From IMG/VR virus record IMGVR_UViG_3300028399_000012, positions 1 to 42,072 of that record: a stretch of DNA of 42,072 bases. The stretch is one strand, 5' to 3'. Each line of letters opens with the position of its first letter. Within the stretch, counting starts at the first letter, position 1. The stretch is from a virus. Positions 30,895 to 38,680 of this stretch are shown here, one piece after another. The notes below the pieces were generated by a model. The model made no database searches. It saw only the letters and a list, made by a program, of their open reading frames with translations, and was not told where the DNA came from. A program made the position numbers and the translations under genes.

Positions 30895-31122
30895 GTGAGC
30901 CATTTCCAATGCGGAAAATGCGGTTCCAATATTTATGATTCTCCTATAGGTTATGTTACTGGGTGCGAGCATTATCCTATAGAAGACATCTGGAAAATCT
31001 GCAAAGCATGCTTTTATAATCATGACGGGCACTGTGCAAAAGGATATGATACTGCACGATCGAACCCGAAATCACCTATTCACACTGTTGGTTGTGATGA
31101 TTTCAAATTTGTAAACGAATAG
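30895..31122 (+). CDS. Small Cys-rich zinc protein (GTG start)
   Basis: The 75 residues begin at a GTG with FQCGKCGSNIYDSP then GYVTGCEHYP, a pattern that recurs in small phage proteins, and further cysteines at about 40, 50 and 70. GAGGGAG precedes the start by about 8 nt. Function unknown; zinc binding is likely. Confidence 0.55.
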   Translation: MSHFQCGKCGSNIYDSPIGYVTGCEHYPIEDIWKICKACFYNHDGHCAKGYDTARSNPKSPIHTVGCDDFKFVNE

Positions 31123-31179
31123 ATGGTCTATTATGAGTGACCGTAAAATTAAAGGAATAATTTTATACAAGGTATAGCT

Positions 31180-31569
31180 ATGGCTGGTAATACACAAGAT
31201 TTCCTACAAAACCGTGATCCAGGTGATGAATGCGACCATAATGAGAATTCTTACAAGTGCTTCTGCGGAAGCGATATGGTTATAAAAGACGCCGGCAATA
31301 TTCATCTGGTATGTAAAAATAAGAACTGTTATTTCAGCAGCGTTCATGTCCCGGAAACAACGGTAGAATACCCAAACGCAGGTATGGAAAAGGCATACAA
31401 AGATTTTAAAGAGAGAATGCAAGATTACTTGGAGTGTCCTGATTGCTTTGGAAAAGATGTTGAGCTCGTAACGGCTATAGGCAAATTCGGTAAATCAAAA
31501 ATTTTTGCTCTTTTTGCTGTATCAAAATGCTGCAATATGACTGTAATGGTTGATTATATCGTGGATTAA
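31180..31569 (+). CDS. Cys-rich zinc-binding protein
   Basis: The 129 residues have CDHNENSYKCFCG, CKNKNC, then CPDC and KCCN, giving two likely zinc sites. The middle is a helix (MEKAYKDFKERMQDYLE). It may have arisen by fusion of two ribbons. AAGGT is the only ribosome binding-like site. Confidence 0.52.
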   Translation: MAGNTQDFLQNRDPGDECDHNENSYKCFCGSDMVIKDAGNIHLVCKNKNCYFSSVHVPETTVEYPNAGMEKAYKDFKERMQDYLECPDCFGKDVELVTAIGKFGKSKIFALFAVSKCCNMTVMVDYIVD

Positions 31570-31594
31570 CCTTTTAGAGATTGAAAATTAGATT

Positions 31595-31729
31595 ATGATC
31601 GATTACATTTTTAACATGACGATGGGTGATCTCCTTATTACCGCCTCATCAATCATATTAAGTCTCGGTTTAGCTACGTGTGTCATAATTCTCTACTTTG
31701 AAATTAGAGACAAGTTGAATAAGCCATAG
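31595..31729 (+). CDS. Mini membrane protein
   Basis: The 44 residues read MIDYIFNMTMGDLLITASSI, then ILSLGLATCVIILYFEIRDKL: one long membrane helix with a basic end. No strong ribosome binding site is visible. Tentative. Confidence 0.45.
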   Translation: MIDYIFNMTMGDLLITASSIILSLGLATCVIILYFEIRDKLNKP

Positions 31730-31749
31730 AATTGTTTTGGAGACGGGTT

Positions 31750-32085
31750 ATGAAAGACGGGTTTCTTCCTATTATAGGTAAATGGAAGTATCGCAAATCT
31801 CCTTATTTCAGTATATTAGTTGGTATTAGCCAAACAAAAGCTGTATATCTTGATGACATTCCCGTTGAATGGGATGAGTATATCCACACAGATGTTGTTG
31901 TTTCGCTTCAGAAACCCGGCCATTTTTTCGCCGTCATTGAGAAATCTTATGAGTCACGCTTTGCTGTTCGTTATAAACTAGCTGAGTTAGAAGTTGATGC
32001 TTGTTTGGAATTAAATAAAAGCTGTTTAAAGACAACATTCGGATTTGTACCTGATGCTTTTTTCATCGTCAGAAATGGAAAGTGA
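31750..32085 (+). CDS. Small protein of unknown function
   Basis: The start at 31750 (MKDGFLP) follows GGAG by 8 nt. The 111 residues are beta-rich (KYRKSPYFSILVGI, DVVVSLQKPGHFFAVIEKSYESRFAVRYKL) with a helical end. No motif is recognised. Confidence 0.5.
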   Translation: MKDGFLPIIGKWKYRKSPYFSILVGISQTKAVYLDDIPVEWDEYIHTDVVVSLQKPGHFFAVIEKSYESRFAVRYKLAELEVDACLELNKSCLKTTFGFVPDAFFIVRNGK

Positions 32086-32106
32086 AACAGCTTTTGATAA
32101 AGTAAC

Positions 32107-32742
32107 ATGATCGCTGATTACAAAGATTCGGGGCATGGAATTTTGAATGTTTCGGTAAAATATCCATCTCTCAGGTATATAAATGAGTTCATCAGATTAA
32201 AATGTGCTACAGACTTATTGGAACTGGAAGTATTCCCCAACGCCAAAGAAATTACAGAATCTTTCGCATCATGGAATGCTGTCAGGAAGCACCTATGGAA
32301 ACGGGGTTTTAGTCCAGATCGAAATTTGAATTGCTATGTGATCGGAGATGGAACAACGCCACGAACCGCTGCATTGGTAGCCTTTGTAAGCAATTTCCAT
32401 GTTTTTTCCATAGACCCAAATTTAAGATGGAAGGAAAAATACCGTAATATAAAGAGGCTTACAATTTGTCAATGCAAAATAGAGGATTACGGCAAGCTTC
32501 CTGATAATTCACTAATTTTGCTGGTTCACAGTCACGCAGATCCAAACAACGTATTGAATGCTCTGAATAAAGAGTGCAGCTACGGCATCGTTGTTATACC
32601 TTGTTGTGTTCCGTATAACTCATTCGATAAAGAAGATAGATTAACCAAAATTGCCGATTACGAAGATTGGGGGATTCATTCTCCAGAGAGAAAAGTTAAA
32701 GTTTATGTTCATTACGGTTCTAAACGAAGTATAGCGTCATGA
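32107..32742 (+). CDS. Rossmann-fold, methyltransferase-like protein
   Basis: The 211-residue protein has CYVIGDGTTPRTAALVAF followed by FHVFSIDPNL (residues about 77-102), a motif like the SAM-binding loop of methyltransferases, and LILLVHSHAD and IVVIPCCVPYN in the second half. Catalytic residues are not clear. The stop overlaps the next gene's ATG (ATGA). It may act on RNA or a small substrate; that is inference. Confidence 0.5.
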   Translation: MIADYKDSGHGILNVSVKYPSLRYINEFIRLKCATDLLELEVFPNAKEITESFASWNAVRKHLWKRGFSPDRNLNCYVIGDGTTPRTAALVAFVSNFHVFSIDPNLRWKEKYRNIKRLTICQCKIEDYGKLPDNSLILLVHSHADPNNVLNALNKECSYGIVVIPCCVPYNSFDKEDRLTKIADYEDWGIHSPERKVKVYVHYGSKRSIAS

Positions 32743-33356
32743 GACAGCAGAAAAGAATTACTAAGAAACGTATAATTGAATTTCTTGAAATGATTGGAAA
32801 AAAAGAGAAGCGTAAGTTTAAAAGGGAAACCTACGTCGTTTGGGCCAGCAAGGTTGACGGTAGCTATATTTGCTCCGATGACTTCTCAGTAAAAGATTTT
32901 TACTGGGTTCCAAGGATGTTATTAAAACTCGGAATAACGGAGCAAATCCAGAACTCAAAAAACGACCCGAACAGAGCTGCAAATATTGGTTTTAATCCTC
33001 AAGAACAAAAATGGTATGGATGGTCGTATCGGTCAATGTCATACGGTTTTGGTGTGGGTTCTAAAGTACGCAGAGGAGACATTGCTTATAAACCCACTGA
33101 TCCAGATGACTTTGCAAGAGACGTAGTCGAGTTCTGGAAGGAACCTTTTAAAGACAATGTCAGAGCGGTTATTGAAAAGGACGGTGTTAAGATAGAATGG
33201 GAGTATAACAAAAGACACAAAAACAAGGAACTAATTGGAAAGACAGGTTCAGTTTTCCACCATTTTCCTGAACATTGGGGGCGTGGCGAATGGGAAGCCA
33301 AAACGCTTGAAGACGCAAAACAGATGGCAATTGATTTTGCAGAGAATGTGAGCTGA
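32739..33356 (+). CDS. Conserved phage protein of unknown function
   Basis: The 205 residues contain IGFNPQEQKWYGWSYRSMSYGFGVGSK in two steps, then RRGDIAYKPTDPDDFARDVVEFW, and the C-terminal AKTLEDAKQMAIDFAENV, a pattern I recall from many uncharacterised phage proteins. The N-terminus is basic. It is coupled by ATGA to the Rossmann-fold gene, suggesting a shared role. Confidence 0.52.
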   Translation: MRQQKRITKKRIIEFLEMIGKKEKRKFKRETYVVWASKVDGSYICSDDFSVKDFYWVPRMLLKLGITEQIQNSKNDPNRAANIGFNPQEQKWYGWSYRSMSYGFGVGSKVRRGDIAYKPTDPDDFARDVVEFWKEPFKDNVRAVIEKDGVKIEWEYNKRHKNKELIGKTGSVFHHFPEHWGRGEWEAKTLEDAKQMAIDFAENVS

Positions 33357-33429
33357 CGCAGATATGAGTTGTACAAAACGATTGCCAAATGTACAGGAGC
33401 GATAAAACCTGAACTAACAGGAGTTGAAC

Positions 33430-33645
33430 ATGGACAGTATGAGAGTCTATCAAGTTCACGTGAAGACGACAAACGCTATGAAAGACACTACTACAAATAA
33501 CTGGAAAGATAAGAATAGAGAATATTTTGATTGTGAAAATGGTGTGCTTTACGTCGTAACAAACGATCCAAAAAAGATTTACGATAAATTTTCAAAAGAA
33601 ACAGTAATCAGCATTACAGATATTGGTGTCGGATATGCCTTATAG
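33430..33645 (+). CDS. Small protein of unknown function
   Basis: The start at 33430 follows AGGAG by 6 nt. The 71 residues (MDSMRVYQVHVKTTNAMKD, later NDPKKIYDKFSKETVISIT) are alpha/beta. The gene overlaps the next by about ten bases. Confidence 0.5.
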   Translation: MDSMRVYQVHVKTTNAMKDTTTNNWKDKNREYFDCENGVLYVVTNDPKKIYDKFSKETVISITDIGVGYAL

Positions 33646-33994
33646 TCTTTTGGTTATAGTTGGGCTCATTCTTATATCGCTATATCTTCAATTTCGGGAC
33701 GGTAGCAGATTCCGTCTACTTTTTAAATATATATTGGCTTGGCTGGGCATACTCATTCTGGTTCATGAGTTACCTGTCTTTTTTGGTGATCTTTACGTAG
33801 ATGGGGAGTTATTCATAAACGGCGAATACATTAGCAAAGAGTTTATAAGCTCTCCAGAAGTCAAAAAAATGCTCAATATGCTGCGATTTGAAGAATCTTT
33901 AGCATTTTCACTACCGTTCTGGGCTTTATTTTTAATGTTCGATTGCCTTATTTGGTATTCTAGAGAAGAGAAAAATTTCGTAATGAGACCGTAA
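33635..33994 (+). CDS. Membrane protein of unknown function
   Basis: The 119 residues start MPYSLLVIVGLILISLYLQF, then a second helix (YILAWLGILILVHELPVFF), a short polar domain and a final helix (AFSLPFWALFLMFDCLIWY). It precedes the structured RNA at 34010. Possible envelope or exclusion protein. Confidence 0.5.
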   Translation: MPYSLLVIVGLILISLYLQFRDGSRFRLLFKYILAWLGILILVHELPVFFGDLYVDGELFINGEYISKEFISSPEVKKMLNMLRFEESLAFSLPFWALFLMFDCLIWYSREEKNFVMRP

Positions 33995-34009
33995 GCAAGC
34001 ATCAATACA

Positions 34010-34112
34010 CCCCTGGCAGCGTCAGGATAAACCTGAGCCATACGTACGGCCGTATCGGCTCCCGAGGCGCATAAAATGAAGCCGCTTGCGCTGATAGGGA
34101 ACGCTGCCGGGG
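34010..34112 (+). ncRNA. Compact four-way-junction structured RNA
   Basis: CCCCTGGCAGCGT (34010-34022) pairs with ACGCTGCCGGGG (34101-34112) with one bulged T. Inside, CAGG-ATAAA-CCTG (34023-34035), AGCC-ATACG-loop-CGTAT-C-GGCT (34036-34060) and CCC...GGG with inner GCGC/GCGC (34061-34099) leave almost no unpaired base at the junction. There is no coding frame across it. It does not match a tRNA (no TTCGA) or any ribozyme or riboswitch I can name. Transcription direction is taken from neighbours. Confidence 0.65.
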
Positions 34113-34133
34113 ATAATTTATTGCGATTATATT

Positions 34134-34394
34134 ATGAAAAGACCAATCGAAGATGAGTTTGGTATAAATACGATCCTCATTAAGAGAGATGGCGATGGCT
34201 TTCTGGTAAGTTCTCCGGACGTGCCAAATATCTACGCCTACGCTCCGAATGTTAGAAAGGCAGTAACGGACTATTTGCATGAGCTGAATGAACTATGGCT
34301 TGACCCGTTTTCAACCGATGATAATAAGCTGTCAGAAGAGTGGCTTGAATTAAAGAACAAATTGAGAGAAAACATAGGGAGACGAAAACAATGA
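34134..34394 (+). CDS. HicB-like small protein
   Basis: The 86 residues read TILIKRDGDGFLVSSPDVPNIYAYAPNVRKAVTDYL in two stretches, resembling the partial RNase H-like fold of HicB antitoxins (strand, Asp, Pro, helix). No HicA toxin is adjacent. It may be an orphan regulator. Its stop overlaps the next ATG (ACAATGA context). Confidence 0.45.
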   Translation: MKRPIEDEFGINTILIKRDGDGFLVSSPDVPNIYAYAPNVRKAVTDYLHELNELWLDPFSTDDNKLSEEWLELKNKLRENIGRRKQ

Positions 34395-34549
34395 ATAATT
34401 TGGCTCCGTGGTATGTTATACTTTGGCGGTTACTCTTTCTACCTATATTATATCTTGGCCTTATCATTACTTTTATTGGGTTACTTCTTATTTTTGGAAA
34501 AAGAGAAGCAAAAGAATTTTGGATGGATAACTGCCCACGTCCCAAATGA
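34391..34549 (+). CDS. Mini membrane protein
   Basis: The 52 residues start MNNLAPWYVILWRLLFLPIL and continue YLGLIITFIGLLLIFG, with a basic, polar C-terminus. The stop overlaps the next ATG (ATGA). Confidence 0.52.
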   Translation: MNNLAPWYVILWRLLFLPILYLGLIITFIGLLLIFGKREAKEFWMDNCPRPK

Positions 34550-34734
34550 AAGTTCTAGATAACCTTTTGCTTATTTTGCTTGTTATCGTTCTCTTTGTTT
34601 CATCGTATCTTTATGAAAGTAGACTGGTATCAAGAGCAAGAGGCGAGAAACCGAAAAACGATGTTGCATTTGTAGTCTCTACCGTTTCGGCACTAGTATT
34701 AGCAGTCTATTTCTTTATCAGGATAGTGTTATGA
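34546..34734 (+). CDS. Small two-helix membrane protein
   Basis: The 62 residues have NLLLILLVIVLFVSSYLY and AFVVSTVSALVLAVYFFI with a basic loop (RLVSRARGEKPKND). It is coupled to the mini membrane protein upstream. Function unknown. Confidence 0.52.
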   Translation: MKVLDNLLLILLVIVLFVSSYLYESRLVSRARGEKPKNDVAFVVSTVSALVLAVYFFIRIVL

Positions 34735-34761
34735 CCAGCTAAATTTTATGACGGAGAGAAA

Positions 34762-35310
34762 ATGAAGCCTATTACTATAACTTTGCAGCCTCCAGTTACA
34801 GAATACTGCACGAAATGTGATTATGAAGCGTCAAAATCGTTTGCAAGTAGACCCAGTGTTTGCCCTAAATGCGGCGAAAAATATGCTATCAGCAAAGGGC
34901 CAAAATATCCAGAAGAAGGCCTTATATATGTATACAAAGATAAAGGAAAGTTCGATTTGCTATCTCCAAACGATGAACTATATAACTATGTGTTCTTACA
35001 TGTTCCAGGGGGGAAAAGAGAGTATTCTTTTATAGTGCATTTTGATATCGAAATTGACGACCCTTATAATCCGTTAGAAGTTGCGCATACTTTGAGAAAT
35101 ATGGTCAATAGGGAATATTTATTTTACAGTAGAAAACGTGAACTAGATGAGCTAATAACTATACTCGAATGCGAAGAAGTAATGGAAAAGCAAAAGGAGC
35201 TTGTAATAAAGAGACGCTTCCTGAATTTGTTATATCACCTATACGAGATGCTGCATTATCATCCAGGCTTGAAAGACGAAGTTAACGCTATTACAGTAGA
35301 ACAAGTGTAA
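34762..35310 (+). CDS. Zinc-ribbon protein with helical C-terminus
   Basis: The 182 residues open with CTKCDYEASKSFASRPSVCPKCG (two pairs at about 16/19 and 34/37), followed by an alpha/beta domain and a helical C-terminus (FLNLLYHLYEMLHYH). The ribosome binding site GGAGAGAAA lies before ATG. Likely a nucleic-acid-binding protein; no family recognised. Confidence 0.55.
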   Translation: MKPITITLQPPVTEYCTKCDYEASKSFASRPSVCPKCGEKYAISKGPKYPEEGLIYVYKDKGKFDLLSPNDELYNYVFLHVPGGKREYSFIVHFDIEIDDPYNPLEVAHTLRNMVNREYLFYSRKRELDELITILECEEVMEKQKELVIKRRFLNLLYHLYEMLHYHPGLKDEVNAITVEQV

Positions 35311-35340
35311 GGCATAGGATAGCAGAAGACAAAGAGGTAA

Positions 35341-35451
35341 ATGCACAGAGAAAGCGATTATCACTCCTTTTCGGGGAGTTATACAGGCGGAAAATCGTTG
35401 GAGAGCTCTTGTTTCGAGGAAAAAACAATGAAATTAAATCGATCAGTTTAA
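35341..35451 (+). CDS. Possible very small protein
   Basis: A 36-codon frame (MHRESDYHSFSGSYTGGK ...) follows GAGG by 4 nt but overlaps a hairpin (ACTCC/GGAGT, with flanking TAT/ATA). It might instead be part of an untranslated leader of the methyltransferase gene. Weak. Confidence 0.25.
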   Translation: MHRESDYHSFSGSYTGGKSLESSCFEEKTMKLNRSV

Positions 35452-35502
35452 ATCTAGATGTAGAAAAGTAGAATAAAATAGAAAAGCAAGATAATATAAA
35501 TA

Positions 35503-36363
35503 ATGAAAACAATGCATCTCTTCTCTGGTGCTGGCGGCGGTCTTTTGACTGATTTAATTCTCGGACACGATCCAGTTGTGGCGGTAGAAATTGATAAATT
35601 TTGCTGTGATGTTCTAAAAAAAAGGAAAGAAGATGGCTGGTTTCCAAATCTGCATGTGTGGGAAGGAAACATCCAAATGTTCGACCCATCCCAATGGCAA
35701 GGAAAAGTGGATTGTATTCATGCAGGGTGGCCTTGCCAGGATATTAGTGTTGCTGGGTCAGGAAAAGGTATTCAAGGAGAAAGAAGTGGATTGTGGAAAG
35801 AAGTTGTCCGCATTGCTGGCATTATTCGACCACAATACTTGTTCTTGGAAAACAGCCCAGCAATCACTTATAGAGGACTCAATGTTGTTATTACGGACCT
35901 TGCCAGGTTGGGGTATGATGCAGTCTGGGCGGTTATACCAGCTTCCGCAGTTGGTGCGCCACACAGACGTGACAGATGGTGGTGTCTTGCAAAAGCGGCC
36001 GACTCCAAATGCGAGGGATTACAAGGGACAACCAAGAAAGGGAACACGCAGCCGTGGTGGGCGCCGTTCATCCTTACTGGCAGCAGTGAGATATTGGCCA
36101 ACGCCGACAGCGTCGATGCATCACGGTTGGCATCCGAACATGAAAAGAGCTTCGACAGACGACCGATTGGATTATACAATAGAGCGGGAGGCATATCAGA
36201 ATTCAACTGGTGGAAGATTGAATCCAACGTGGGTAGAGTGGCTCATGGGGTGGCCAATAGAGTGGACAGAATTAAAGCGTTAGGTAATGGGTGGGTACCT
36301 TTACAAGCTGCTTTGGCGTTTGTATTGCTTTACAAATTGATTAATTCTGCCCACGAAGAATAA
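35503..36363 (+). CDS. C5-cytosine DNA methyltransferase
   Basis: The 286-residue enzyme has the ordered motifs of this family: LFSGAGGG (residues 6-13, SAM), HAGWPCQDIS (73-82, catalytic Cys78), LENSP (115-119), PHRRDRWW (153-160) and, at the C-terminus, VGRVAHGVANRVDRIKALGNG (about 244-264, motif IX-X). It transfers methyl groups to cytosine in DNA, protecting phage DNA or modifying host expression. The target-recognition region is short. No restriction enzyme is adjacent. A second protein-like frame overlaps residues about 107-260 (see next entry). Confidence 0.85.
   Translation: MKTMHLFSGAGGGLLTDLILGHDPVVAVEIDKFCCDVLKKRKEDGWFPNLHVWEGNIQMFDPSQWQGKVDCIHAGWPCQDISVAGSGKGIQGERSGLWKEVVRIAGIIRPQYLFLENSPAITYRGLNVVITDLARLGYDAVWAVIPASAVGAPHRRDRWWCLAKAADSKCEGLQGTTKKGNTQPWWAPFILTGSSEILANADSVDASRLASEHEKSFDRRPIGLYNRAGGISEFNWWKIESNVGRVAHGVANRVDRIKALGNGWVPLQAALAFVLLYKLINSAHEE
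35633..36283 (+). CDS. Overlapping +1-frame protein inside methyltransferase gene
   Basis: A 216-codon frame runs without stop inside the methyltransferase. From codon about 64 it reads CSWKTAQQSLIED, LPGWGMMQSGRLYQLP, PTPNARDYKGQP, YWPTPTA and GGRLNPTWVEWLMGWP, a set of motifs that I recall from phage proteins annotated as methyltransferase-associated. An AGGAAAGAAG site precedes ATG 35633. The first 60 codons look unspecific. Whether it is translated separately, by frameshift, or not at all is open. Confidence 0.45.
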   Translation: MAGFQICMCGKETSKCSTHPNGKEKWIVFMQGGLARILVLLGQEKVFKEKEVDCGKKLSALLALFDHNTCSWKTAQQSLIEDSMLLLRTLPGWGMMQSGRLYQLPQLVRHTDVTDGGVLQKRPTPNARDYKGQPRKGTRSRGGRRSSLLAAVRYWPTPTASMHHGWHPNMKRASTDDRLDYTIEREAYQNSTGGRLNPTWVEWLMGWPIEWTELKR

Positions 36364-36420
36364 AATACCTCTCTGAGTTTGGGATCAGATAAAATAAAAA
36401 AACTGGAAAAGCAAGATGAG

Positions 36421-36768
36421 ATGAAACTTTGCTATGTAACGGAGTGTCTAGCTTATTTTACTAGTCTTCCTCTGGAAAATCAGTGGGGAGACGATTGGGA
36501 TGACGTGCCGTATGAGTATAACGCCGGTCCTCCTTATCACGACGAAGGCTCCAATACAATTAAAATTATGGCGTACATGGGTGATTTTCTCTTGCCTTGT
36601 TCCGGTTATATTAACAGCCCCTACAGCGTGGAAGATATTAATAAAGGTAAAGTTCCGTGGTTGAGAACTTTTCTGGATAATTTTGATTTTCTTCTTGCCG
36701 GAGCAACTGTTGATGAATTTATTGATTTTGTAAAACGGAATGGCGGCCGTATCTTTAAAGAAATATGA
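36421..36768 (+). CDS. Conserved-looking small phage protein
   Basis: The start is at 36421 (MKLCYVTE), preceded by GATGAG. The 115 residues contain WGDDWDDVPYEYNAGPPY and later NSPYSVEDINKGKVPWL, a pattern seen in many uncharacterised phage proteins. Function unknown. Confidence 0.55.
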   Translation: MKLCYVTECLAYFTSLPLENQWGDDWDDVPYEYNAGPPYHDEGSNTIKIMAYMGDFLLPCSGYINSPYSVEDINKGKVPWLRTFLDNFDFLLAGATVDEFIDFVKRNGGRIFKEI

Positions 36769-36823
36769 ATAACAGGATCAGCTATTAAAATCAAGCAGAA
36801 CAACAAAACAACGGAGGAATACA

Positions 36824-37897
36824 ATGATTACCAGGCTATATCCTATTCCGACGGGATTTTTGTTTGTCGGCGAATATTCAAAGGGCGAATTAGAGACTCT
36901 ATCTATCGGTGATTACGGAAAACAGAAGAACATAAAAGCTGATTTTCTTGGTTACAGAAAAGAAATTAACGGGGTTGAGAACGGTTGGTGTATGCCTCTT
37001 TCTGAAAAATGGGTTATCACGGTAAGTACACAGTACGGATGCCCGATGAAGTGTAATTTTTGCGATGTGCCTAATGTCAATTTTAAAGGAAATGCCACTT
37101 TCGACGATTTACGCCGGCAGTTTTATAATGCTATTAGTTTATTTCCGAGTGTAAAGTATACAGATCGTTTGAATCTTCACTATGCAAGAATGGGAGAACC
37201 TATATTTAACCGTAATGTCTTTGATTTTAGTATCTGGCTCCGTAAAAACAAAAGACAGATACAAAATGAAACTGGTCTGCGAATTGAAGTGCTTCATCCT
37301 GTTCTTACAACTTCTCTACCGAGAAAGTTTAAAGAGCTGGAAGATCGTATTATAGAATGGTGCGAGATAAAAAACAACTTGTATTGCGGTCAGGCGGGGC
37401 TTCAGTTTTCTATAAATTCAACAGATGAAAAACAGCGTACTGTAATGTTTGGGGATCAGCAGTTGCATCTTGAGGATCTGTCAGAAATCGCAGAGAAAAT
37501 GCCTGAACCTCTGGGAAGGAAATACTGCTTGAACTTCGCCTATTCAACAGATTTCAAAATTGATGCCAGGAGGCTATCCAGTCTTTTCGACCATAATAAG
37601 TTCATGGTAAAGATTACGCCTATTCACAACAACAATGCTTGCAGAGCCAATAACATAAAAACAGAAAAAGGTTATGAGAGTTATCAACCCTACCGGCGTG
37701 TGGAAGAAGATCTCAAAGAAGAGGGTTTTGATGTTATTGTTTTTGTCCCTTCGATAGACGAAGAAAAAGGGCTGGTAACATGCGGTAATGCTGTACTCGG
37801 AGGAAGTACTTTACAAATAGATACATCAATCATCAAAATAAGAGGAATCGACAATGACTCTCTTGGTGTATCCAGGCAGATTCCAACCACCGCATAA
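36824..37897 (+). CDS. Radical SAM enzyme, RlmN/Cfr-like
   Basis: The 357-residue protein has the radical SAM cysteine motif C73-PMK-C77-NF-C80, the SAM-binding MGEPIFN (residues 123-129) and a C-terminal VTCGNAV (Cys320) where RlmN/Cfr proteins carry their methylene-bridge cysteine (ACGQL). The family methylates C2 or C8 of adenine in 23S rRNA or tRNA. The usual N-terminal domain is reduced. GGAGG precedes ATG. The gene overlaps the nucleotidyltransferase gene by 44 bp. The substrate in phage is unknown. Confidence 0.75.
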   Translation: MITRLYPIPTGFLFVGEYSKGELETLSIGDYGKQKNIKADFLGYRKEINGVENGWCMPLSEKWVITVSTQYGCPMKCNFCDVPNVNFKGNATFDDLRRQFYNAISLFPSVKYTDRLNLHYARMGEPIFNRNVFDFSIWLRKNKRQIQNETGLRIEVLHPVLTTSLPRKFKELEDRIIEWCEIKNNLYCGQAGLQFSINSTDEKQRTVMFGDQQLHLEDLSEIAEKMPEPLGRKYCLNFAYSTDFKIDARRLSSLFDHNKFMVKITPIHNNNACRANNIKTEKGYESYQPYRRVEEDLKEEGFDVIVFVPSIDEEKGLVTCGNAVLGGSTLQIDTSIIKIRGIDNDSLGVSRQIPTTA

Positions 37898-38309
37898 AGG
37901 CCATTTTAAAGCTATTAAAACCTGCCTGGAGAAGTTTCCTGACGCAAAGATAATTGTATCCATAGACGTAAGAAAAAAAGACGAAAACAATCCATTTACT
38001 CTTGAGTTTAGAAGGGCTATATTTGAAAAATATTTATCCGATTTCATTGATTGCGGCCGTGTCGTAATTAGCTGTCATCGCTGTAATGAACTATCAGTAA
38101 ACGGATGCTTAACAGCAATTAAAGACTGTTATCCTATTGCCGATGGTATAATCGCAGGAAAAGATAGGGCTCCTTTATTCAGAAACTTCGGCTTTAACGT
38201 TATAGAAATACCAGAAAGATACTATAATTTGTCATCATCCAAAATCAGAGAAAAGATAAAAAACAAGAACAAGATAACTACTGATTTATACCAATCCTTT
38301 TGCTGCTAA
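37854..38309 (+). CDS. NMN adenylyltransferase-like nucleotidyltransferase
   Basis: The 151-residue enzyme has GRFQPPHKGHF (residues 8-18, HxGH) and SSSKIRE (127-133, ISSTxIR-like), the two signatures of the cytidylyltransferase superfamily, and length and layout close to NadM-type NMNAT. It would make NAD from NMN and ATP. It overlaps the radical SAM gene and has its own AGAGGAA site. No nicotinamide phosphoribosyltransferase is adjacent, so the pathway is not complete here. Confidence 0.72.
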   Translation: MTLLVYPGRFQPPHKGHFKAIKTCLEKFPDAKIIVSIDVRKKDENNPFTLEFRRAIFEKYLSDFIDCGRVVISCHRCNELSVNGCLTAIKDCYPIADGIIAGKDRAPLFRNFGFNVIEIPERYYNLSSSKIREKIKNKNKITTDLYQSFCC

Positions 38310-38342
38310 ATCAGACAGAAAGGATCAAAAAGGAGTCTGACT

Positions 38343-38588
38343 ATGTTTTTCGTAAAAGCCTTGAAGAGTTTATCCGGCGTATATGAACGTGGTAACACTT
38401 TGTTGGTACTGCATGTTGATTCATCTTCATCAGACGAATGTGTACTTTTTTTTGTCGCTACAAAAGACAACAGCTCCACATGGGTCGCCAGCGACGAATG
38501 TAAATTTGCAGGTGTGCTCGGAATGATCTTCCGAGAATCCTCTTCGAGGAAGCCAGGAAGATACTTTATGGAAGCAGAAAATATCTAA
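38343..38588 (+). CDS. Small protein of unknown function
   Basis: The 81 residues (MFFVKALKSLSGVYERGN, then LLVLHVDSSSSDECVLFFVATKD) suggest a small beta barrel; the end is basic with GRYFMEAENI. No motif. It stands after the nucleotidyltransferase gene with AAGGAG upstream. Confidence 0.5.
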   Translation: MFFVKALKSLSGVYERGNTLLVLHVDSSSSDECVLFFVATKDNSSTWVASDECKFAGVLGMIFRESSSRKPGRYFMEAENI

Positions 38589-38619
38589 CACATCAGCAAG
38601 TAGACTTGAGCTTTTACTC

Positions 38620-38652
38620 ATGAAACCTTTATTAAAATATAAAATCCAGTGA
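38620..38652 (+). pseudogene. Probable 3' remnant of a paralogue of the 148-residue gene
   Basis: A short frame ends PLLKYKIQ-stop and lies in a 47-bp stretch (38631-38677) that is about 81% identical to 39682-39728, where the 148-residue gene ends LLSKYRIQRDGV. It looks like the decayed tail of a duplicated gene. Confidence 0.4.
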
Positions 38653-38680
38653 GATGAAATGTAGAGAAGAAAGAACAGTA

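Noticed and set aside
31133-31177. A 14-codon frame (MSDRKIKGIILYKV) before the gene at 31180
   Set aside because: Too short to tell from chance; no clear ribosome binding site.
35503-36363. Restriction-modification system
   Set aside because: No restriction endonuclease gene is seen beside the methyltransferase, so it is treated as an orphan methylase.
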